Assembly: GCA_016763955.1 (NCBI GenBank)
Contig: JAESSU010000109.1
Coordinates: 1 to 12,984, forward strand
Length of the DNA stretch: 12,984 nucleotides
From: Phycisphaeraceae bacterium
GTDB lineage: Bacteria > Planctomycetota > Phycisphaerae > Phycisphaerales > Phycisphaeraceae
Direction: 5' to 3'
Part shown: positions 1 to 6,880 of the stretch, one piece after another
Layout: every line of letters starts with the position of its first letter
How positions within the stretch are numbered: the first letter of the stretch is position 1
The notes under the pieces: model-generated
Database searches by the model: none
Seen by the model: only the letters and a program-made list of their open reading frames with translations
What the model was told of the DNA's origin: nothing
Translations under genes and position numbers: made by a program

Positions 1-1
1 G

Positions 2-271
2 AGTCGAATTGTTTGGCATCGTCAGTTCGGTGAAAATATTTTGCGTGAGCATGGGAAGATTGACCCAGATAGTTTGCCTCGTCTGGATCCAATCTACTTT
101 GCGTCACATAAAGCAAAAATTCATTTAGTCGTGCCAGAAGAAAAATATGTTGCAATTCAGGATTATTTGGACGAAAGTCCACTTGAAAAAGAATGTGCCT
201 ACAGGGTTCGGGTGACGCAACGTAACGGGCAGATGGCTTGGTCTAGTCCGATATGGGTGTCGCCTTCATGA
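2..271 (+). CDS. C-terminal fragment of an unidentified protein, cut by the window edge
   Basis: The frame is open from base 2, so only the last 89 residues are visible and the start lies outside the window. The visible part begins SRIVWHRQFG and ends with a beta-rich segment, YRVRVTQRNGQMAWSSPIWV, then a short tail and TGA at 269-271. A terminal pattern of the type R-V-x-Q-x-x-G-x-x-A-W-S-S-P-I-W-V is one I associate with the last beta domain of PHP/CehA-type metallohydrolases and some secreted carbohydrate-active proteins; this is a weak family recall, not a firm assignment. A TTG at 41 is an internal codon, not a convincing start. The gene lies upstream of a TPR protein and a sugar importer in the same direction. 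An ATG at 268 overlaps its stop as ATGA, so it is probably the preceding member of the same operon. Confidence 0.6.
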   Translation, partial: SRIVWHRQFGENILREHGKIDPDSLPRLDPIYFASHKAKIHLVVPEEKYVAIQDYLDESPLEKECAYRVRVTQRNGQMAWSSPIWVSPS

Positions 272-303
272 AGTTGAATCAGAGTAAGAAAAAGGGTGTC
301 ATA

Positions 304-1143
304 ATGAAAAACAATGGCTTGATAAAAATGAAAACTCTCTTTGTCATAATCACTTTGCTAGTGACGACAAATCTTTGGGCGGAAAGTGTAGATCTAAAAT
401 ACTACCGGTCTAAAGAGTTATATAATCAAGGTGCAGCTCACTGTCAGAAATTACTTTTAAAAACGACAGATAAGCAAAAGCGCAAAGAGATACTTATTGA
501 GTTGGCTGCTTGCTACCATTTCAATACACGTGACCAAACCTATCAAGAGGCTGTTGAGACCTACCAGCAGCTGATTAAAGAGTATCCCAGTGACCCGCTG
601 TGCGCAAGGTTTTATTTTTACATTGGTCGTTGCTACGATGCGTTTAGTAGAAACCGACCGCAGGATATCGACAAAGCGCACAAAGCATATCGAGCCTGTT
701 TTGAAAAATATCCCGAAAGTCAATGGGCGGATCAGGCATATTTATGGCTTGCAAATAGTTATATTTTCAAATCTTCTATCAAGAACGCCAAAATGTCTGC
801 TGAAACTTTTGAAGGGTTTCTCAAACGTTACCCAAAATCGATGTTAGTGGGGATCGCCCATTCACAGCTTAGTGAACTCTATTGTGCTTGGTTAAAAGAC
901 TATGTGGCAACCGTGAAACATTCTGAAGCAGCACTAGCGTGGGGTATTGAAAATGTTAATTTAAGGCGGCTACATCTCTACCGTCTAGGCTACGTTTATC
1001 AGTATAAATTAAACAACATACCTAAATCCTTACAGTGGTATAAGCAGCTTATTACTGAGTCGCCAACGCAGTCGGACCCTAATTACTTTGTAGTGGTTAA
1101 GCGTGTTCGCGAGCTTGAGGCAGAATTAGAAGGGGCGAAATAA
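304..1143 (+). CDS. Secreted tetratricopeptide-repeat (TPR-like) protein of the importer operon
   Basis: A 279-residue protein. I chose the ATG at 304 because AAAGGG (291-296) lies 7 bases upstream and a good signal peptide follows: a Lys-rich start, the hydrophobic stretch LFVIITLLVTT, and likely cleavage after LWA. An ATG at 268, overlapping the previous stop, would give an overlong basic leader; 328 is a third option without a ribosome site. The mature part is helical, with repeated units containing the signatures YPSDPLCARFYFYIGRCY, YPESQWADQAYLWLANSY and YPKSMLVGIAHSQLSELY. This is the pattern of TPR/YbgF-like outer-membrane-assembly and periplasmic adaptor proteins. A last TPR pair (residues about 205-260) ends in SLQWYKQLITESP. 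The stop overlaps the next ATG by one base (TAATG). It probably acts in the periplasm as a scaffold or partner of the importer; its exact role is unknown. Confidence 0.8.
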   Translation: MKNNGLIKMKTLFVIITLLVTTNLWAESVDLKYYRSKELYNQGAAHCQKLLLKTTDKQKRKEILIELAACYHFNTRDQTYQEAVETYQQLIKEYPSDPLCARFYFYIGRCYDAFSRNRPQDIDKAHKAYRACFEKYPESQWADQAYLWLANSYIFKSSIKNAKMSAETFEGFLKRYPKSMLVGIAHSQLSELYCAWLKDYVATVKHSEAALAWGIENVNLRRLHLYRLGYVYQYKLNNIPKSLQWYKQLITESPTQSDPNYFVVVKRVRELEAELEGAK

Positions 1144-2738
1144 TGAGTTCATTTTCAATTATTAAAAAATATCTGGGATTATCTTTGCTTGCAATTGGTT
1201 TTATTTATTGCATCTTTGTACATTTCGAGACCGTAAGAAAATTAAAGCCAGCAGGGCGTTCAGATATCCTAATTGCTCACTGGCAAGGTGAGCGAGGTTG
1301 CGAAGAGGCCTTGCAGGGAATTATTGACGAATACAACGAGCTTAACCCAGAGACCCATGTACGTCAGCAGGTTATTATTGGGATGGGGTCGTCGTATCTG
1401 CGTTGGTGCGTCACGCAGATTATCGGTGGCGATCCCCCAGATATTATGGAATATCACCAGGGCTTTCGTTCATACCTTTCAAATTACTTTATTGGATTAG
1501 AAAAGTATGTAAATGCCCCTAATCCATATAACAAAGAGAATGAATTAAAAGACACGCCTTGGAAGGACACTTTCTATGGCGGTATGTTTGCAAACTTCGA
1601 ATCGGAGTTGATGGATTATTATAGTATTCCTAATACCCTTTATACGCAGCGATTTTACTACAATAAAGAGATATTCCGACGGGCCACGGGCTCTGACAAA
1701 GCCCCACAGACGATGGTAGAATTCAATGAGATTTGTAACAAAATCAAAAATATTGGTGTGATGCCTGTGGTGATCGAAAACGCTAAAGGAGTTACAGCTG
1801 TCTACTTGTTTAATGCACTTTTAAGTCAAATAGGCTGGACAATCGAAAACGAGATTGACTATAACCATGATGGTTTAAATCAAGCCGGTGAATTCATGCG
1901 TGCTTTTTTCCTTGATGACTATCAGTTGTCTAGCCCACAGTTTAATGCAGCATTGGACTTGCTGTTTGAATTTTCACGAAATTGGGGTGATGGGTTTAAT
2001 GCAATCGACAATACCATTGCCCCCTTTTTGTTTATTCAACAAAAAGGGGCTTGTTACTTTGGGGGCTCTTGGCTTGGTCGTCAAATGCTCGATAGTTGTG
2101 ATTTTGAGCTAGGAAGTTTCCCGCTTCCCTTAATTACAGAAAATGACCCTATTGCGGGTCAATATTATGATGGCCCTTGGGGTGAAAACACCAAAGGTGT
2201 GGGGATGTCATTGGCGATATCCAGAGGGCCGTCCGAGGATGCTGCCGCTGACTTCCTTCGTTTTTTGACGAGTAAAAAAAACAATACGTTATTTAACAAG
2301 GGTCCCGTCTGGGTCCCTGGCGTTAGAGGTTCTGAAGTTCATCCCGCTGTCGAAGGTTTTAAGCCTTTGATACGAGGAAAAATGGTTTCGTTAGGTATGA
2401 ATTCTAGTTCATATAATACGGAGATTAAACGCATTCTTCAGAACTTTTTAGGGGAAACCTATAGTAAAAGTCAAACCATCGAAGAGATGGCTCGTGTATA
2501 TAGCGAAAGCAGTGTGAAAGACAATTTGCGTGGTGCACGTTATGCATGGCGAAGACTTTTGAAAGTTGAGGAAGTGAGGCATCGCACTGAGGACGATTTG
2601 TTAAATGCAGATGGCGCTCAAGACCAAGCTCAACTGCGAGCACGGTTGGTCAATATTTACGAAACGCAGGTGTTCGGAGCAAACTCAGTCTTTGACATTA
2701 TGGGTGTGGCTCAGCAGAAGGAGAATAAACGTGATTGA
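1143..2738 (+). CDS. ABC importer solute-binding protein, CUT1 carbohydrate type, membrane-anchored
   Basis: A 531-residue protein resembling the MalE/UgpB family that captures sugars or oligosaccharides for an ABC importer. AAGGGG (1130-1135) lies 7 bases before the ATG, which overlaps the upstream stop. Residues about 10-28 form one hydrophobic helix with no clear cleavage site or lipobox, so it looks like a signal anchor. The mature part starts DILIAHWQGE, then EEALQGIIDEYNELNP and GGDPPDIMEY, the usual lobe-1 pattern of family 1 solute-binding proteins; FYYNKEIFRRATG followed by PQTMVEFNEICNKI is also typical. Residues 239-250 read DYNHDGLNQAGE, fitting a calcium-binding loop (Asp, Asn, Asp, Gly, Glu at positions 1, 3, 5, 6, 12). 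At 531 residues it is longer than usual (about 400-450), with an extra charged helical tail. Two permease genes follow. The substrate cannot be told from sequence. Confidence 0.88.
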   Translation: MSSFSIIKKYLGLSLLAIGFIYCIFVHFETVRKLKPAGRSDILIAHWQGERGCEEALQGIIDEYNELNPETHVRQQVIIGMGSSYLRWCVTQIIGGDPPDIMEYHQGFRSYLSNYFIGLEKYVNAPNPYNKENELKDTPWKDTFYGGMFANFESELMDYYSIPNTLYTQRFYYNKEIFRRATGSDKAPQTMVEFNEICNKIKNIGVMPVVIENAKGVTAVYLFNALLSQIGWTIENEIDYNHDGLNQAGEFMRAFFLDDYQLSSPQFNAALDLLFEFSRNWGDGFNAIDNTIAPFLFIQQKGACYFGGSWLGRQMLDSCDFELGSFPLPLITENDPIAGQYYDGPWGENTKGVGMSLAISRGPSEDAAADFLRFLTSKKNNTLFNKGPVWVPGVRGSEVHPAVEGFKPLIRGKMVSLGMNSSSYNTEIKRILQNFLGETYSKSQTIEEMARVYSESSVKDNLRGARYAWRRLLKVEEVRHRTEDDLLNADGAQDQAQLRARLVNIYETQVFGANSVFDIMGVAQQKENKRD

Positions 2739-3630
2739 TAGTCTGATATTTTCAATGAAGCGACGCAAGAAGTGTTATTTGCTCATTTTGCCGACCTTTA
2801 TAGTCGTTCTTTTGTTTCGTTATTATCCTGCTTTCTCCGGCATGTATTACTCGTTTTTTGAGTGGGACGGTGCGTTGGTTAAAGAGTGGGTTGGTTTAAA
2901 AAACTATACTGAATCCCTCCAAGATGTAAAGCTTTTGCACTCCTTTATGGTGGTGGGGATTTTTATTCTTGCGAACCTTTTTAAATTGATACCCTCTGTT
3001 ATTGTTGCGCTTTTAATCTTCCATTTAAAGAGTGAGCGATTTCAATATGTATACCGCGTTCTGTTTGTGGTTCCAATGATCATTCCTGGCATTGTTTATA
3101 TGCTGTTGTGGAAATTTTTCTATGAACCAAACATTGGCTTACTCAATCAAATGCTCATGGGATTGGGCATTGTTGATGTTTCAAAGCCCTTGATGTGGTT
3201 GGCGGACCCTAAGCTTGTTATCCCCTGTATTATTTTTATGGGGTTCCCATGGGTGGGCGTGGTCTCTGTTCTGATTTTTCTTGCGGGATTACAGGGTATT
3301 CCAAAATCTGTCTATGAAGCTGCGGAGCTAGATGGTTGCGGCCCGATTAAACGCTGTCTCACCATTGAGGTTCCGTTGATTATGGCACAAATTCGTCTCT
3401 CGCTTGTATTGATGATCATCGGCACACTTAAGGGATTTGAGCAGATATTGATCATGTGCAATGAATATGGCGGGCCTGACGGGACGGCGAATGTTCCGGG
3501 TCTCTATATGTTCCGTATGGCATTTATGGAAGGTCGAGTGGGTTACGCTTGTACGCTGGGGATGTTGTTGTTTATTGTGATTCTTGCTTTGACGATACTC
3601 AGTGACAAGTTTGTCCGAGTTGATAAATAA
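2731..3630 (+). CDS. ABC sugar importer permease, MalF/UgpA-like
   Basis: A 299-residue inner-membrane protein, one half of the transmembrane channel of a CUT1 carbohydrate importer. I chose GTG at 2731: AAGGAG (2718-2723) lies exactly 7 bases upstream, and the start overlaps the end of the binding-protein gene by 8 bases, suggesting coupled translation. The frame extends upstream to 2605 but only inside that gene. An ATG at 2755 is an alternative. The N-terminus is KRRKK followed by a hydrophobic helix and FRYYPAFSGMYYSFFEWDG, the usual first-helix pattern of this family. About six helices are visible. The EAA loop that docks the ATPase reads YEAAELDGCG (residues 195-204), then PIKRCLTIEVPLI. 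No ATPase gene is present in the window; CUT1 systems often share a MsmX/UgpC-type ATPase encoded elsewhere. Confidence 0.92.
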   Translation: MIDSLIFSMKRRKKCYLLILPTFIVVLLFRYYPAFSGMYYSFFEWDGALVKEWVGLKNYTESLQDVKLLHSFMVVGIFILANLFKLIPSVIVALLIFHLKSERFQYVYRVLFVVPMIIPGIVYMLLWKFFYEPNIGLLNQMLMGLGIVDVSKPLMWLADPKLVIPCIIFMGFPWVGVVSVLIFLAGLQGIPKSVYEAAELDGCGPIKRCLTIEVPLIMAQIRLSLVLMIIGTLKGFEQILIMCNEYGGPDGTANVPGLYMFRMAFMEGRVGYACTLGMLLFIVILALTILSDKFVRVDK

Positions 3631-3716
3631 ATACTTTATTTTGGAACAGTTACAAAACGTTTGAGAATATCAAGTCATTTAGAATAATTAAGTATTTTCG
3701 AGATAAGGCAGCTGAA
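3631..3716 (+). promoter_or_regulatory. Inter-permease leader with ribosome site (AAGG)
   Basis: These 86 bases are the only real gap inside an otherwise overlapping operon. They are AT-rich and end in AGATAAGGCAGCTGAA just before ATG 3717. AAGG at 3705-3708 is well placed for that ATG, so the ribosome site seems kept even though the ATG is followed by a stop codon. TTGAGA (3661-3666) is followed by TAATTA 18 bases further on, which could be a weak internal promoter; this is inference only. Confidence 0.35.
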
Positions 3717-3766
3717 ATGTAAAAAAAATTCAACAGGAATGTGCAAAACACAGCGGAATTTTATTC

Positions 3767-4537
3767 GTGCTATTTTTTGCATTTTTCCCAATGTATATCA
3801 TGCTTCAAGCGTCACTCAAAGACAATGTGCAGTTTGCAAATAACCTCTGGCTGCCCTCAGCCCCATACCATTGGGAGAACTGGGCGGTTGGTTGGTTGGC
3901 CGTTAAAGACTTTATTGCAAATACAGTCATTGTCTGCGTTTTTGGTGTCGGATTGACTTTGGCGTTTGCGATTATCACGGCATATATTTTTGCACGTTAC
4001 AAATTTTTCGGTTCTCAAATATTATTTTATATGCTTCTAGCGATGATGATGATTGTCGACATCGCGAGTCTAGTGCCTCTTTTTACACTGTTACGTGATT
4101 TAAATTTGCTTAATACATTGTCTGCACTAGTGATTATGTCGATCGCTGGTGGGCAGGTGATGTGCGTTTACGTTTTACGAAATTTCATTGAAGAGATTCC
4201 CAAAGATCTGTTTGATGCTGCTGAGATTGACGGGGCAGGGGATGTGGGCGTGGTCTGGAATGTTGTGATTCCTTTGTCTGGGAGCATCATTTCAACGTTG
4301 GCGATTTTACGATTTATCGGTTCTTGGAATGATTTCATTATGCCCATGATTATCATGCGTGATGAAAAACTATATACGATTGGTGTCGGGCTGATGTCAC
4401 TTAACGCGGGCTATGACACACAGTGGGGGCCATTGATGGCTGCCTATTGTATCGCTTCTGTTCCATTGATTCTGATCTTCGTCTTCACGATGCGATTGTT
4501 CGTCAAGGGACTTTCATCTGGAGCAGTTAAGGGCTAG
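3767..4537 (+). CDS. ABC sugar importer permease, MalG/UgpE-like, with a disrupted or unusual start
   Basis: The second channel subunit of the importer. The EAA loop is FDAAEIDGAG (residues 149-158 from the GTG at 3767), followed by VVIPLSGSIISTLAILRFIG and then SWNDFIMP, the classic MalG pattern. Read from GTG 3767 (256 residues), the first membrane helix lacks its beginning. The same frame is open back to 3716 and encodes a convincing missing piece, KKIQQECAKHSGILF, directly joined to VLFFAFFPMYIMLQASLKDN. No standard start codon exists in that extension. Instead, an ATG at 3717 with AAGG (3705-3708) 8 bases upstream sits in another frame and is followed at once by TAA and a run of eight A. 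Either the start carries an indel or error, or translation begins inefficiently at GTG 3767, or recoding occurs. The rest of the gene is intact. The stop at 4535 is followed by a terminator 80 bases on. Confidence 0.85.
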   Translation: MLFFAFFPMYIMLQASLKDNVQFANNLWLPSAPYHWENWAVGWLAVKDFIANTVIVCVFGVGLTLAFAIITAYIFARYKFFGSQILFYMLLAMMMIVDIASLVPLFTLLRDLNLLNTLSALVIMSIAGGQVMCVYVLRNFIEEIPKDLFDAAEIDGAGDVGVVWNVVIPLSGSIISTLAILRFIGSWNDFIMPMIIMRDEKLYTIGVGLMSLNAGYDTQWGPLMAAYCIASVPLILIFVFTMRLFVKGLSSGAVKG

Positions 4538-4620
4538 CATCGTTTAATTGACAAATCAGTCATACAACAACCGTTTGAGTTGATGTACAGGTCTGTGTCA
4601 TGAACAGCAGCCAGGCCTGA

Positions 4621-4677
4621 ATTTAATCATAAAACAAGCCCAGTCATAATATGGCTGGGCTTGTTTTATGATTAAAT
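4621..4677 (+). terminator. Strong intrinsic, probably bidirectional, terminator
   Basis: Bases 4621-4643 and 4655-4677 are perfect reverse complements (23 bp) around an 11-base loop. The core stem is AAGCCCAG/CTGGGCTT, with A-rich sequence before and TTGTTTTAT after it, so it can work for transcription from either side. It lies 83 bases after the stop of the last importer gene and closes that operon. Confidence 0.85.
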
Positions 4678-4720
4678 CGAGCCTTATTTGAGGGGCTAGA
4701 AAATAGGTCGCCGGCCGCAA

Positions 4721-4820
4721 GACGGCTATGTTTACGACACCGTCGGCAATCGCCTCGCCCGTGATCAAGCTGGCGACCGTGGTGAATTATTCATACGATA
4801 CCAACGGCAATCTCTCATAA
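4721..4820 (+). pseudogene. Remnant of an Rhs/YD-repeat gene
   Basis: Two YD-repeat units can be read: DGYVYDTVGNRLARDQAGDRGE from 4721 (second frame) and VVNYSYDTNGNLS ending in TAA at 4818-4820 (third frame). The two Tyr-Asp motifs are 61 bases apart, close to the roughly 20-residue period of Rhs/YD repeats, but one frame step lies between them. There is no start codon, and no wider open frame surrounds the units. Intact members of this family are very large surface or toxin-delivery proteins; here only about 100 bases survive, so this is a broken relic. The higher GC of this stretch than of the importer genes fits acquired DNA. Confidence 0.6.
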
Positions 4821-4821
4821 T

Positions 4822-4950
4822 TGTGGATCAAAATTTAGGGAGCAAACTACCCCGGAAGTTGCCCCCCCGCGGATTCGCTGATTCTCCCGGAACTGCCGGC
4901 CCCCCGGAAGTTGTCGCCCGTGTATTTCTGGACTCCTGGAAGTTGCTCTG
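4822..4950. repeat. Cluster of short GGAAGTT-type repeats, possible solo insertion-sequence end
   Basis: Four related copies occur: CCCGGAAGTTGCCCC at 4851, CCCGGAACTGCCGG at 4886, CCCGGAAGTTGTCGCC at 4903 and CCTGGAAGTTGCTC at 4935. The spacing between copies is about 35, 17 and 32 bases. The block follows directly after the YD-repeat relic and starts with TGTGGATCAAAA. Several short repeats inside a TG-starting end are characteristic of IS21-family termini, so a decayed end of such an element is my best guess. No transposase gene and no opposite end are present in the window, so the assignment stays tentative. Confidence 0.35.
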
Positions 4951-4965
4951 GAATCCCCGTTAAGT

Positions 4966-4990
4966 GCTCAACAAGCTCCCCGTGTTGGGC
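4966..4990 (-). terminator. Possible weak terminator after the FlgT-like gene
   Basis: GCTCAACA (4966-4973) pairs with TGTTGGGC (4983-4990) through eight pairs including one G-T, around a 9-base loop. It lies 26 bases past the stop of the minus-strand operon. No T-run follows on that strand, so it may be a transcript-end stem without intrinsic termination. Confidence 0.3.
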
Positions 4991-5015
4991 TTCGGAATTG
5001 AATCTACTTTTAGCC

Positions 5016-6152
5016 TTAGCTAGCATTGCGTCGCTTCACATCAATTCGGCTTGCTGTCGAGGAAATGATCGCTAATTTCGAATCAAGTTTGACGAGTACG
5101 GATGCGACATCAACTGTTGTGGAGTTCGTTGCGATGCGGATTTGGCCGGTGCCTTGGGAATCGGTTCTGTCGATGATGACATTTTTCACGCCCCCGACTT
5201 GCCGAAGTTTTTTGACCAAGTCATTGATTCGCTCAAAGGAGAACTGGTGGGTGACGATGACGATTTGTTGTCCCTCGCGTTGATCGACATCATCGAGCCA
5301 GTGTATTGCCACGCGCGTCATTGCTTCTCGCATTGCTTGTCTAACCGCAGCAGCAGTACCTTTGCGGGACGCTTTGGATGCGGAGTCGCTTCGGAATCGT
5401 CGTTCGACCACTTTGCTTGCTAGGACGCGAGCAGTGTCAGTTGCTATGACGTTGACAATTCCCACTGCGTCTGCTGCGTACATTTTGATGCCATGAATAA
5501 TTTCGACTGGATGCTGTTCACCTTCAACGTGAAGGGTGACAAGATAGTCCGCGCCTGCCTGCTGTGCGATGATGGCAGCTTTTTGTAGATCTTGATCCCC
5601 ATTGGCTGCGCGAGCTGCATCACGTTTTTGGTTGGTGTTTAGCCTAGCTGTATCGATCACGGTGATGGATTTTCCCTCGAGCATGTCCTGAACCATTGCC
5701 GTTAGGCGTTGTTCAAAGGGTTGGCCTGTCACGTCGGCCACGACCATCAGTCGTGGATGGCCTTTGCGTTTAAGCAATGCCTTAAATGCCATCAGGTCTG
5801 CATTGATGTTTCCACGTGTGACAATTGCCTCAACACGCACGGTATAAAGTCCGACATCATTGGCTTTTTCTTGTAAGACGTCATATTGCTGGATGTACCC
5901 AGCAGTCTTGGTATAGATGGCATCCTCGACCAACGCCAGGTCCAGCGTCAAACTAGCAGAAGCAAGCTCGACACCTCCGCCTGCTTCGACGCATCGCCTT
6001 AGGGCATCCTCGATGGCTGCTTCGCGAGCGTTGGGTAAGTTCGCTGGGGCCTGGCCTGTTGCGCGCACTTTGACTTGTTGTGTCTGTGCTGCAAAGGTTG
6101 ATCCTGAAAAGATCAGCGCGCAGATACAAACCATTGTTAGACGTACCAACAT
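5016..6152 (-). CDS. Secreted FlgT/CsgG-like envelope protein
   Basis: A 378-residue protein. The frame opens at 6239, but I chose ATG at 6152: GGGAG lies 7 bases upstream and a clear signal peptide follows (MLVRLTMVCICALIFSGS, cleavage after TFAA). The next part, VRATGQAPANLPNAREAAIEDAL then RRCVEAGGGVELAS, matches the N-terminal domain of flagellar assembly protein T and related LPP20/CsgG-fold proteins (A-R-x-x-A-I-x-D-A-L-x-x-x-V-x-x-G-x-G). The middle, with LMVVADVTGQPFEQRLTAMV and later AAIIAQQAGADYLVTLHVEG, resembles the CsgG/FlgT middle fold. The tail has the alternating pattern FSFERINDLVKKLRQVGGV. It is likely periplasmic or outer-membrane associated. It is the last gene of the sigma-factor operon, 117 bases after the 67-aa membrane protein. 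No flagellar genes are nearby, so a flagellar role is not implied. Confidence 0.7.
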   Translation of the reverse strand: MLVRLTMVCICALIFSGSTFAAQTQQVKVRATGQAPANLPNAREAAIEDALRRCVEAGGGVELASASLTLDLALVEDAIYTKTAGYIQQYDVLQEKANDVGLYTVRVEAIVTRGNINADLMAFKALLKRKGHPRLMVVADVTGQPFEQRLTAMVQDMLEGKSITVIDTARLNTNQKRDAARAANGDQDLQKAAIIAQQAGADYLVTLHVEGEQHPVEIIHGIKMYAADAVGIVNVIATDTARVLASKVVERRFRSDSASKASRKGTAAAVRQAMREAMTRVAIHWLDDVDQREGQQIVIVTHQFSFERINDLVKKLRQVGGVKNVIIDRTDSQGTGQIRIATNSTTVDVASVLVKLDSKLAIISSTASRIDVKRRNAS

Positions 6153-6269
6153 ATAATCACTCCCAATTTTCTTGGTGATTGTTATTAAATAATTCTTGTC
6201 TACTATTTTGTTCGTGCCGTTTATATTCCGATTGAGCAATGCGTTTGGAAAATAGGGTCACGTTGAGGT

Positions 6270-6473
6270 TTATTGTTGCGGGGATGGTTTTTGCCGCAGA
6301 CCGTTTCTGAAGGTCCACCATGCCAAAGGGACTGTTAGTATTAAGCAGGCAATGCAGATCGCAACCAAGGCATGGTCTCGCAAGCGGTCGTGTTCCATCC
6401 GCTTAGTTAGAAGCTGCTCGTCGAGTTGAGCCCAATAGTCGACTTGGGCAGGGGGTTGGTCTGAGAGGCTCAT
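6270..6473 (-). CDS. Small membrane protein of the sigma-factor operon, unknown function
   Basis: A 67-residue protein. The open frame extends to 6584, but the upstream part lies inside the preceding gene in another frame; ATG at 6473 starts only 5 bases after the stop of the anti-sigma-like gene, which points to coupled translation. There is no strong ribosome site, which fits coupling. Residues 1-33 (SLSDQPPAQVDYWAQLDEQL onward) are polar and probably helical. Residues 34-54 form one hydrophobic helix (HALVAICIACLILTVPLAWW), followed by a short basic tail ending RQKPSPQQ. It looks like a single-pass membrane protein and could partner the anti-sigma-like protein. I recognise no family. Confidence 0.6.
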   Translation of the reverse strand: MSLSDQPPAQVDYWAQLDEQLLTKRMEHDRLRDHALVAICIACLILTVPLAWWTFRNGLRQKPSPQQ

Positions 6474-6478
6474 AATCG

Positions 6479-6880
6479 TCAATCGCGTGGTATCCAATGT
6501 GCCTGAGTTTGCGTTGCTTCCCATCGGTGGATCCGCAAAACGCCATAGCCAAAGCAAACCAAAACACATGCCGCAGCAACCCATGCGCCCGTCACCCCTC
6601 GGCGTAGTGGACTGTTCATGATGCTCAAGGTAATTGCTACTGGGGCCGGTTCCAGATCCAGATCGCGCAATTGCTTGAGCAACTGTGCAGTTTGATCATC
6701 AGCACTGACTCGGTTGAGCACTCGGATTTGCTCATCATCAGAAAGTTCGCCAAGGCGGCCGGTGGCAAGCAATATGAGATGCTCATCATCGAGTGACGGA
6801 TCGCTATCTACATGATCTTGATCCATGGCTTGGCGCAGTAGTGTGACCATTTGAGTTCGGGTGTGTCGTTTATTCATCAT
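6479..6880 (-). CDS. Membrane anti-sigma factor-like protein
   Basis: A 133-residue protein starting at ATG 6880. This ATG overlaps the sigma-factor stop (ATGA), the usual arrangement of a sigma/anti-sigma pair; a second ATG follows at once (6877) and AGGGA lies close upstream. Residues about 30-73 (DDEHLILLATGRLGELSDDE and onward to the leucine-rich QLLKQLRDLDLE) resemble the short helical N-terminal domain of many anti-sigma factors. I do not see the His-x3-Cys-x2-Cys zinc motif of the ZAS group. One hydrophobic helix spans about 96-116 (VTGAWVAAACVLVCFGYGVL), leaving a tail of about 17 residues on the far side. In this reading it holds the sigma factor at the membrane until a signal releases it. 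The function rests on position and architecture more than on similarity. Confidence 0.65.
   Translation of the reverse strand: MMNKRHTRTQMVTLLRQAMDQDHVDSDPSLDDEHLILLATGRLGELSDDEQIRVLNRVSADDQTAQLLKQLRDLDLEPAPVAITLSIMNSPLRRGVTGAWVAAACVLVCFGYGVLRIHRWEATQTQAHWIPRD

Noticed and set aside
2605..2730. Upstream extension of the MalF-like permease frame
   Set aside because: It lies inside the binding-protein gene and has no ribosome site. GTG 2731 has an ideal AAGGAG at 7 bases.
3741..3956. GTG-started 71-codon frame at the second permease start
   Set aside because: It is out of frame with the conserved permease sequence and has no recognisable content. The permease frame explains the region.
5016..6152. 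Flagellar role for the FlgT-like protein
   Set aside because: No flagellar gene lies in the window, and the domain occurs in non-flagellar envelope proteins. The operon partners are a sigma factor and membrane proteins.
6153..6239. N-terminal extension of the FlgT-like protein to 6239
   Set aside because: It would place 29 polar residues before a clear signal peptide. GGGAG at 7 bases before ATG 6152 decides the start.
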